Shown one piece after another: positions 57,928 through 64,000 of a DNA stretch of 64,000 bases. Below the pieces are notes generated by a model, which was not told the DNA's origin, ran no database searches, and saw nothing but the letters and a program-made list of their open reading frames with translations. A program made the translations under genes and the position numbers. Positions within the stretch are counted from its first letter, which is position 1. Each line of letters begins with the position of its first letter. The DNA is from Citrobacter sp. Cu233. GTDB taxonomy: Bacteria > Pseudomonadota > Gammaproteobacteria > Enterobacterales > Enterobacteriaceae. The stretch is from assembly GCF_030332225.1 (NCBI RefSeq), contig NZ_JAOWIF010000035.1:62001-126000 (forward strand), given 5' to 3'.

Positions 57928-60126
57928 ATGTCGACACCAGAGGCCAATGGCAAAAAAGCCCCACAGTTTTCTTCATTCAAGCTCACGCCTGCACCGCAGA
58001 AAGCTGATGACTGCTGCTGTGAAGGCAGTTGCTCAACCCCACCCCCCGTTTCTGCAACCGTAATAGGTACTCGCTATTCCTGGAAAGTCGCAGGCATGGA
58101 TTGTGCGGCCTGTGCGCGTAAAGTCGAAAATGCGGTCCGCCAGGTCAGCGGCGTTAACCAGGTTCAGGTTTTGTTCGCTACCGAAAAGCTGGTGGTGGAT
58201 GCCGGTTCCGATATCCGCCAGCAAATTGAAAGCGCAGTGCAGAAGGCCGGCTACACCCTGCGTGATGAGCAGGCGCCAGAAGAAGCTCCCGAATCACGGT
58301 TTAAAGAAAATCTGCCACTGATTTCATTGATTATCATGATGGCCATCAGTTGGGGACTGGAGCAGTTCAATCACCCCTTCGGCCAGATAGCATTTATCGC
58401 CACCACACTGGTGGGTCTGTACCCCATTGCACGTCAGGCGCTGCGCCTGATGAAGACCGGTAGCTACTTTGCCATTGAAACGCTGATGAGCGTCGCCGCC
58501 ATCGGGGCATTGTTTATCGGTGCAACGGCGGAAGCGGCCATGGTACTATTGTTGTTTTTAATTGGTGAGCGCCTGGAAGGATGGGCTGCCAGCCGTGCCC
58601 GCAAAGGGGTCAGTGCGCTAATGGCGCTGAAGCCGGAAACCGCCACGCGCCTGCGTAACGGCGAGCGTGAAGAGGTTGCCATTAACGCCCTCCAGCCAGG
58701 CGACATCATTGAAGTTGCCGCCGGAGGACGTTTACCCGCCGACGCTAAACTGGTTTCTGGTTTTGCCAGCTTTGATGAAAGTGCATTGACGGGTGAATCT
58801 ATTCCTGTTGAGCGGGCATTGGGCGAAAAAGTCCCGGCAGGTGCCACCAGCGTAGACCGCCTGGTCACTCTCGAAGTTCTCTCTGAGCCAGGTGCCAGCG
58901 CGATTGACCGGATTTTGAAACTGATTGAAGAGGCCGAAGAGCGTCGCGCCCCTATTGAGCGTTTTATTGATCGCTTCAGCCGGATTTATACCCCGGCCAT
59001 CATGGCGATTGCCTTGCTGGTCACGCTCGTACCGCCGCTGCTGTTTGCCGCTTCCTGGCAGGAATGGATTTATAAAGGACTAACGCTGCTGCTGATCGGT
59101 TGCCCGTGCGCACTGGTTATTTCAACCCCTGCCGCAATCACTTCCGGATTAGCCGCAGCGGCGCGTCGCGGGGCGCTCATCAAAGGCGGTGCCGCACTGG
59201 AACAGTTGGGCAGAGTCACACAGGTCGCGTTTGATAAAACCGGCACCCTGACCGTCGGTAAACCGCGCGTCACGGCTATTCATCCGGCAAGTGGGGTAGA
59301 CGAAGCCGAACTGCTGGCGCTGGCGGCTGCAGTTGAACAAGGCGCAACGCATCCACTGGCCCAGGCCATTGTCCGTGAAGCACAAACGCGTGAACTGAGT
59401 ATTCCGCTGGCGACAGAACAGCGTGCGCTGGTCGGTTCAGGGATTGAAGCACAGGTAAACGGCGAACGCGTACTGATTTGCGCGGCGGGCAAACAGCCTG
59501 CAGAAGCCTTTGCCGGGCAGATAAGCGAACTGGAAAGCGCAGGCCAAACCGTGGTGCTGGTCCTGCGTAACGATGCCGTACTCGGCGTACTGGCCTTACA
59601 GGACACACTACGCGACGATGCCCGCACCGCCATCAACGAGCTGAATCAGCTCGGTGTGAAAGGGGTGATCCTGACCGGCGACAATCCCCGTGCGGCAGCC
59701 GCTATTGCCGCTGAACTGGGGCTTGAATTCAAAGCGGGGCTATTACCGGAAGACAAGGTACGGGCCGTGACCCAGCTCAACCAACTGTCACCGCTGGCGA
59801 TGGTTGGCGATGGGATCAACGACGCACCGGCAATGAAAGCCGCCACCATCGGCATTGCCATGGGTAGCGGAACCGATGTTGCACTGGAAACCGCCGATGC
59901 TGCCCTGACACATAACCGTCTTCGTGGTCTGGTGCAAATGATCCAACTGGCGCGCGCAACCCACGCCAATATTCGACAAAATATTGCGATTGCGTTGGGT
60001 CTGAAAGGGATTTTCCTGGTTACCACGCTGCTGGGGATAACCGGATTGTGGCTGGCAGTACTGGCAGATACGGGGGCAACGGTGCTGGTGACCGCCAACG
60101 CGCTACGCTTATTACGTAAAGGATAA
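57928..60126 (+). CDS. zntA: Zn(II)/Cd(II)/Pb(II)-exporting P-type ATPase ZntA
   Basis: 732 residues from MSTPEANGKKA, the E. coli start, after GGAGG. The N-terminal metal-binding region has the Cys-rich DDCCCEGSC near 31-39 and the HMA motif GMDCAAC near 58. Eight transmembrane helices; CPC in IGCPCALVIS near 392 is the transport site, DKTGT near 436 the phosphorylated Asp, GDGIND near 628 the hinge. It exports Zn(II), Cd(II) and Pb(II) from the cytosol. Controlled by the palindromic promoter just upstream. Confidence 0.98.
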   Translation: MSTPEANGKKAPQFSSFKLTPAPQKADDCCCEGSCSTPPPVSATVIGTRYSWKVAGMDCAACARKVENAVRQVSGVNQVQVLFATEKLVVDAGSDIRQQIESAVQKAGYTLRDEQAPEEAPESRFKENLPLISLIIMMAISWGLEQFNHPFGQIAFIATTLVGLYPIARQALRLMKTGSYFAIETLMSVAAIGALFIGATAEAAMVLLLFLIGERLEGWAASRARKGVSALMALKPETATRLRNGEREEVAINALQPGDIIEVAAGGRLPADAKLVSGFASFDESALTGESIPVERALGEKVPAGATSVDRLVTLEVLSEPGASAIDRILKLIEEAEERRAPIERFIDRFSRIYTPAIMAIALLVTLVPPLLFAASWQEWIYKGLTLLLIGCPCALVISTPAAITSGLAAAARRGALIKGGAALEQLGRVTQVAFDKTGTLTVGKPRVTAIHPASGVDEAELLALAAAVEQGATHPLAQAIVREAQTRELSIPLATEQRALVGSGIEAQVNGERVLICAAGKQPAEAFAGQISELESAGQTVVLVLRNDAVLGVLALQDTLRDDARTAINELNQLGVKGVILTGDNPRAAAAIAAELGLEFKAGLLPEDKVRAVTQLNQLSPLAMVGDGINDAPAMKAATIGIAMGSGTDVALETADAALTHNRLRGLVQMIQLARATHANIRQNIAIALGLKGIFLVTTLLGITGLWLAVLADTGATVLVTANALRLLRKG

Positions 60127-60131
60127 TGTGT

Positions 60132-60213
60132 GTGCCGGATGCGGCGTTGCCTTATCCGGCCTACAGGTAACACAGTCTTTGTCGCCCGGATAAGCGCTAG
60201 CGCCATCCGGCAT
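60132..60213. repeat. BIME between zntA and tusA
   Basis: GTGCCGGATGCGGCG ... CTTATCCGGCCTAC (60132-60163) and GTCGCCCGGATAAGCG ... GCCATCCGGCATG (about 60181-60213), two opposed REPs between convergent genes. Confidence 0.85.
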
Positions 60214-60220
60214 GACAAGA

Positions 60221-60466
60221 TTACTGGCCTTTGCGCACCAGATAGCGGTATGGCAAAGAGTCGGTCTCTTTTGCCACCAGCTCATGCTCCATAAAAGTAC
60301 AGAAGCCGGGAATATCGCGGGTTGTCGCCGGATCGTCTGCAACAATCAGCAGCGTCTCACCGGCCTGCATGCCGCGCACGGTTTTACGCACCATCATGAC
60401 GGGTTCCGGGCAGCGCAGCCCCTGCGCATCAAGAGTATGGTCGGGAGAAGTAAACAGATCGCTCAT
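60221..60466 (-). CDS. tusA: Sulfur carrier protein TusA (SirA)
   Basis: 81 residues from MSDLFTSPD, as in E. coli; an ATG five codons upstream is less conserved. The persulfide-carrying Cys19 is in [12 protein letters not shown], the signature of the family. It takes sulfur from IscS and passes it to TusBCD-TusE-MnmA for 2-thiouridine in tRNA, and also affects molybdenum cofactor synthesis. Single gene, divergent from yhhQ. Confidence 0.97.
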   Translation of the reverse strand: MSDLFTSPDHTLDAQGLRCPEPVMMVRKTVRGMQAGETLLIVADDPATTRDIPGFCTFMEHELVAKETDSLPYRYLVRKGQ

Positions 60467-60554
60467 CGTAGTCTCATTCATACAAAAACGGCGTTATTTT
60501 ACGCTCTGTTGTGGCGTAAGCCAATCAGGTTAACGATTGCGTGAAAAACAACCA

Positions 60555-60582
60555 TTGCAATGTGTTTTTAAAGCAGTATCAT
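60555..60582 (+). promoter_or_regulatory. Likely promoter of yhhQ
   Basis: TTGCAA (60555-60560), 16 bp, TATCAT (60577-60582). Transcription would begin near 60590, just before the riboswitch-like hairpin. Confidence 0.45.
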
Positions 60583-60596
60583 GCGACGGTTTTTTA

Positions 60597-60627
60597 TTGG
60601 GTTCCCTCACCCCATCCAACAAAAAGG
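60597..60627 (+). promoter_or_regulatory. Probable preQ1-I riboswitch in the yhhQ leader
   Basis: TTGGGTTC ... CACCCC forms a short stem with a pyrimidine loop starting UUC. An A-rich tail AACAAAAAGG ends 7 bases before the yhhQ ATG. Pairing of the loop CC with the tail GG gives the H-type pseudoknot of preQ1-I aptamers (conserved GGUUC, CACCC, A-rich tail). The tail is the ribosome binding site, so ligand binding would hide it. The downstream gene transports queuosine precursors, which fits. Confidence 0.6.
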
Positions 60628-60634
60628 TCACAAT

Positions 60635-61300
60635 ATGACTCCGTTTACACAAAATCAGCGCGTAAAAGCGTTGTTCTGGCTATCGCTATTTCATCTGCTG
60701 GTGATCACCTCCAGCAACTATCTGGTGCAGCTTCCGATCTCCATCTTTGGTTTTCATACCACCTGGGGCGCGTTTAGCTTTCCGTTTATTTTCCTCGCCA
60801 CCGATCTGACCGTGCGTATCTTTGGCGCACCGCTGGCAAGACGTATCATCTTTGCCGTGATGGTTCCTGCGTTGCTGATCTCGTATGGCGTGTCTTCACT
60901 GTTCTATATGGGCTCCTGGCAAGGTTTTGATGCACTGCTGCACTTTAATCTGTTTGTCGCCCGTATCGCCGCCGCCAGTTTTATGGCTTACGCACTAGGA
61001 CAAATTCTGGATGTGCACGTCTTTAACCGCCTGCGTCAGAACCGTCGCTGGTGGCTCGCGCCTACGGCCTCAACGCTGTTTGGCAACATCAGCGATACGC
61101 TGGCATTCTTCTTTATCGCCTTCTGGCGCAGCCCGGATGCCTTTATGGCCGAGCACTGGATGGAAATCGCGCTTGTCGATTACTGTTTCAAAGTGCTGAT
61201 CAGTATTATTTTCTTCCTGCCAATGTATGGCGTGTTGCTGAATATGTTGCTGAAAAGACTGGCAGATAAATCTGAAATCTCTGCATTGCAGACGAGTTAA
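60635..61300 (+). CDS. yhhQ: Queuosine precursor transporter YhhQ (preQ0/preQ1)
   Basis: 221 residues from MTPFTQNQRVKALFW, the E. coli length; the frame continues upstream through the leader without homology. Six transmembrane helices, vitamin-uptake-like ECF/COG1738 family, with SFPFIFLATDLTVRIFG near 46-62 and TASTLFGNISDTLAFFFIAF near 145. E. coli YhhQ imports preQ0 and preQ1 for queuosine in tRNA. The leader carries a preQ1-I-like structure. Confidence 0.95.
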   Translation: MTPFTQNQRVKALFWLSLFHLLVITSSNYLVQLPISIFGFHTTWGAFSFPFIFLATDLTVRIFGAPLARRIIFAVMVPALLISYGVSSLFYMGSWQGFDALLHFNLFVARIAAASFMAYALGQILDVHVFNRLRQNRRWWLAPTASTLFGNISDTLAFFFIAFWRSPDAFMAEHWMEIALVDYCFKVLISIIFFLPMYGVLLNMLLKRLADKSEISALQTS

Positions 61301-61372
61301 AGGTTCATTTTCCGAGTTGTGATAAGATGGACGAATGAGCCGTTATGGCCGTTTATCGAAAGGAAGAAGTCA

Positions 61373-61930
61373 ATGCGCAATCTGGTTAAATATGTCGGTA
61401 TTGGCCTGCTGGTTATGGGGCTTGCGGCCTGTGATAATAGCGATACAAAAGCGCCAGCCGAAGGTGCTGCTGCAGAAAGTAACGCAGCCGGACAACCGGT
61501 CAGCCTGCTGGACGGCAAACTCAGTTTTTCCCTGCCGGCAGACATGACCGATCAGAGCGGCAAGCTGGGCACTCAGGCCAACAACATGCACGTTTATTCT
61601 GATGCAACGGGCCAGAAAGCGGTGATTGTGATTGTCGGCGACGATACCAGTGAAGACCTGACCGTGCTTGCAAAACGCCTGGAAGACCAGCAGCGTAGCC
61701 GTGACCCGCAGCTGCAGGTGATCACTAACAAGTCAATTGAGCTGAAAGGCCACACGCTTCAGCAGTTAGATAGCATCATTTCAGCGAAAGGCCAGACTGC
61801 CTACTCCTCCGTGGTGTTGGGCAAAGTGGACAACCAACTGCTGACGCTGCAAATCACGCTGCCTGCTGACGATCAGCAGAAAGCACAGACAACGGCAGAA
61901 AACATCATTAACACGCTGGTTATCCAGTAA
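61373..61930 (+). CDS. dcrB: Lipoprotein DcrB
   Basis: 185 residues from [11 protein letters not shown], the E. coli length. A lipoprotein signal peptide ends in the lipobox LAAC with Cys20 as the lipidated residue; the next residue is Asp, which favours inner-membrane retention. The mature domain (about 50-185) has [11 protein letters not shown] and a C-terminal helix [14 protein letters not shown]. Identified by phage C1/C6 resistance in E. coli; later work links it to lipoprotein maturation and envelope homeostasis. GAAAGGAAGAAGTCA precedes the ATG. Confidence 0.95.
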   Translation: MRNLVKYVGIGLLVMGLAACDNSDTKAPAEGAAAESNAAGQPVSLLDGKLSFSLPADMTDQSGKLGTQANNMHVYSDATGQKAVIVIVGDDTSEDLTVLAKRLEDQQRSRDPQLQVITNKSIELKGHTLQQLDSIISAKGQTAYSSVVLGKVDNQLLTLQITLPADDQQKAQTTAENIINTLVIQ

Positions 61931-61933
61931 TCG

Positions 61934-63151
61934 TTAAGACGATGATACGGCCTCCGCAGATTCCTCCGGGGGCCGTTTTTTTAACCTCCAGGTCAGCAAT
62001 AACGCCACCGCCACCAGCCCTGCGGCCGCCAGATAGATAACCGGTACACCCGCCCATGTCATCACCAGTCCCGCCAAAGGCCCGGTGACACCCAGCGACA
62101 AATCCATAAATACCGTATAGGTTGCCAGTGCCGCGCCCTGATTCTGCTGCGGGACCGCTTTTACCGCTACCACACCCAGCGCCGGGAAGACCAGCGAGAA
62201 CCCTGCGCCGGCCAGCAGAACGCCAATTTTCGCCATCCACGGCATGGAAGCCATGCCCACCAACAGCAACCCAACAATTTCGACGCTAAAGCAGATCATC
62301 GCGACATTCAGCCCGCCTAACCGGTTGATGCCATTTGGGAATAGCAGACGAGTACCGACAAACGTGCAGCTAAATAGCGTCAGCGCAAATGCCGCGCCGT
62401 CCCAGCCTTTCGCGTCGTAAAACAGGGTAATAAACGTGGCAATCACCCCAAAGCCGGCAGAGGCCAACGCCAGTGCCATACCGTACAGCCAAACCCGCCC
62501 AAGCACCGCGCGAAACGGTAACGGCTTGCCCTTGCCGGCCTTCACTGCCGGACGCGGAAGCGCCAGCAATATTGCCAGCAGCGCCACGGCCATCACGGTC
62601 AACGCCAGTCCCTGTAAGCCACCCCAGGCGTAACACAGCACCCCCAACGGCGCACCGATCGCCATCGCCCCATAGGTGACGATACCGTTCCATGAAATCA
62701 CCCGTCCAATGTGCATTGAGCCAACCACCCCAACGCCCCACAATGTAGAGCCGGTCCCGGCAAAACTTTGCCCGATACCCAGAATCACGCGCCCCAGGCA
62801 CAGCAGTAATAAACTGGCCAGCGGCCAACCATGAGAGCTCCCTGCCAGCAAATAGCCCAGACCACTCAAAAAACAGCCGCACAGCCCAAATACCACAATC
62901 TTCTTCGGCCCCAGTAAATCGGCATATCGACCGGCATGAGGGCGGCTCAACAACGTCGCGAAGTATTGCAGGCTGATAACCAGCCCGGCCCAGAAGGCGC
63001 TAAAGCCCATCACATCATGGACATAGCCAGGCAAAACCGCGAGCGGCAGGCCGATGGTCAGATAGCTGGCGAAGTTAAACATCACCACGGAGACAATGCG
63101 CAGATTGAGGCGCAATCCGCTTAGCGTCGGTTCAGCGACGGGTTCGGGCAT
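61934..63151 (-). CDS. yhhS: Major facilitator superfamily transporter YhhS
   Basis: 405 residues, E. coli length, with 12 transmembrane helices. The loop 2-3 motif SRPHAGRYADLLGPKK near 70-85 is the MFS signature. E. coli YhhS overproduction has been linked to arabinose export and glyphosate tolerance; the natural substrate is unknown. Its last codons are inside the terminator hairpin of the convergent dcrB gene. It is divergent from yhhT with 133 bp between. Confidence 0.95.
   Translation of the reverse strand: MPEPVAEPTLSGLRLNLRIVSVVMFNFASYLTIGLPLAVLPGYVHDVMGFSAFWAGLVISLQYFATLLSRPHAGRYADLLGPKKIVVFGLCGCFLSGLGYLLAGSSHGWPLASLLLLCLGRVILGIGQSFAGTGSTLWGVGVVGSMHIGRVISWNGIVTYGAMAIGAPLGVLCYAWGGLQGLALTVMAVALLAILLALPRPAVKAGKGKPLPFRAVLGRVWLYGMALALASAGFGVIATFITLFYDAKGWDGAAFALTLFSCTFVGTRLLFPNGINRLGGLNVAMICFSVEIVGLLLVGMASMPWMAKIGVLLAGAGFSLVFPALGVVAVKAVPQQNQGAALATYTVFMDLSLGVTGPLAGLVMTWAGVPVIYLAAAGLVAVALLLTWRLKKRPPEESAEAVSSS
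61943..61982 (+). terminator. Terminator of dcrB lying inside the yhhS coding end
   Basis: ACGGCC(T)CCG ... CGG(G)GGCCGT followed by TTTTTTT. It begins about 13 bp after the dcrB stop but lies wholly within the 3' coding part of yhhS on the other strand. Confidence 0.75.
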
Positions 63152-63284
63152 GGAGGGTCACCACATATTCACAACAGTGTTTCATTTCTACCATGTTGCA
63201 GCCCAGAAATCAGTAACCAGATTAGGAATATCGGCAGCAAGCCAGCCGCTACACTTAATGCAAAAATGCACACAGGAAGAAGAC

Positions 63285-64000
63285 ATGACAACCATCCAGC
63301 CTGACAAAACAGGTTTGCACATTTTGCTTAAACTGGCCGCGCTGGTGGTGATCCTCGCGGGTATACACGCCGCAGCCGATATTCTTGTGCAGCTACTGCT
63401 GGCCCTGTTTTTCGCCATTGTGTTGAACCCCCTGGTCACCTGGTTTATTCGTCGGGGAATCCGTCGCCCGGTTGCCATTACGCTGGTGGTCGTCGTGATG
63501 CTCATCGTCCTTACCGCGCTGGTGGGTGTCCTGGCGTCGTCGATCACAGAATTCATGGCCATGCTGCCCAAGTACAATAAGGAGCTGACGCGCAAAGTCC
63601 TGTATCTGCAAGAGATGGTGCCCTTTCTGAATTTGCATATGTCGCCAGAGCGCATCCTGCAACGTATCGATTCCGACAAACTCATGACCTTCACGACCAC
63701 GCTGATGACCAGCCTTTCCGGTGCGATGGCAAGTGTCGTTTTGCTGGTGATGACGGTGGTCTTTATGCTGTTTGAGGTACGTCACGTCCCCTATAAAATG
63801 CGCTTTGCGCTGAACAATCCGCAGATCCATATTGCGGGGCTGCATCGGGCATTAAAGGGCGTATCTCACTATCTGGCACTGAAAACGTTGCTCAGCTTAT
63901 GGACTGGCGCCATCGTCTGGCTGGGGTTGGCGCTAATGGGCATTCAGTTTGCTCTGATGTGGGGCGTACTGGCCTTCCTGCTCAATTATGTGCCCAATAT
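63285..64000 (+). CDS. yhhT: AI-2E-family transporter YhhT, N-terminal part (cut by window end)
   Basis: The first about 238 residues of a YhhT/PerM/TqsA-like membrane protein, running off the right edge without a stop. The start is MTTIQPDKTGLHILLKL after AGGAAGAAG. Visible are transmembrane helices near 12-30 and 32-50, then 60-82, a cytosolic/periplasmic domain, and the pattern ALKGVSHYLALKTLLSLWTG leading to the next helices. The AI-2E family includes the AI-2 exporter TqsA, but YhhT's substrate is unknown. It is divergent from yhhS. Confidence 0.93.
   Translation, partial: MTTIQPDKTGLHILLKLAALVVILAGIHAAADILVQLLLALFFAIVLNPLVTWFIRRGIRRPVAITLVVVVMLIVLTALVGVLASSITEFMAMLPKYNKELTRKVLYLQEMVPFLNLHMSPERILQRIDSDKLMTFTTTLMTSLSGAMASVVLLVMTVVFMLFEVRHVPYKMRFALNNPQIHIAGLHRALKGVSHYLALKTLLSLWTGAIVWLGLALMGIQFALMWGVLAFLLNYVPN

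Overview
The window is a stretch of enterobacterial chromosome. Gene content, gene order and protein lengths match the E. coli K-12 arc from feoB to yhhT almost gene for gene. The small differences point to a close relative of E. coli in the Citrobacter/Salmonella group, most likely Citrobacter; I infer the genus from sequence divergence and cannot prove it here. The rtcAB/rtcR genes that lie between malT and glpR in E. coli are absent, as is the K-12 yhhZ-yrhB island between yhhY and ggt. A phd-doc toxin-antitoxin pair sits between ugpB and livF, and glpR is intact, unlike the frameshifted copy in MG1655.

Layout. 1-1.2 kb: end of the ferrous iron operon (feoB, feoC). 1.3-6.2 kb: an Rpn-family nuclease, bioH and gntX (divergent), nfuA and gntT. 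6.3-14.1 kb: maltodextrin block, malPQ divergent from the activator malT. 14.1-18.0 kb: glpEGR divergent from glpD. 18.0-27.4 kb: glycogen operon glgBXCAP. 27.7-32.8 kb: asd, yhgN, gntRKU. 32.8-35.7 kb: yhhW, yhhX, the small RNA RyhB with its Fur box, and the acetyltransferase yhhY/aaaT. 35.7-43.0 kb: ggt, yhhA and the glycerol-3-phosphate uptake operon ugpBAECQ. 43.2-43.9 kb: phd-doc. 43.9-50.9 kb: branched-chain amino acid uptake livKHMGF and livJ, with panM between them. 51.1-55.5 kb: rpoH and ftsYEX. 55.8-64 kb: rsmD, yhhL, yhhM, yhhN, zntA, tusA, yhhQ, dcrB, yhhS and the start of yhhT.

How it works together. Much of the window is carbon handling: maltodextrin breakdown (MalP, MalQ), glycogen synthesis and breakdown (Glg), glycerol phosphate (GlpD, Ugp) and gluconate (GntT, GntU, GntK). 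Regulators sit beside their targets: MalT, GlpR, GntR. Recognisable control sites include MalT boxes, CRP sites, GlpR and GntR operators, a Pho box, a Fur box, a MerR-type zntA promoter and a probable preQ1-I riboswitch before yhhQ. Gaps between genes are rich in REP/BIME palindromes, and one full-length ERIC element lies between ftsY and rsmD.

I found no convincing undescribed multi-gene system. The most useful leads are the phd-doc module with three TGTACA palindromes repeated every 13 bp, an unexplained structured segment just downstream of ryhB, and the preQ1-like leader of yhhQ. No tRNA, rRNA, CRISPR array, prophage or complete insertion sequence was seen.
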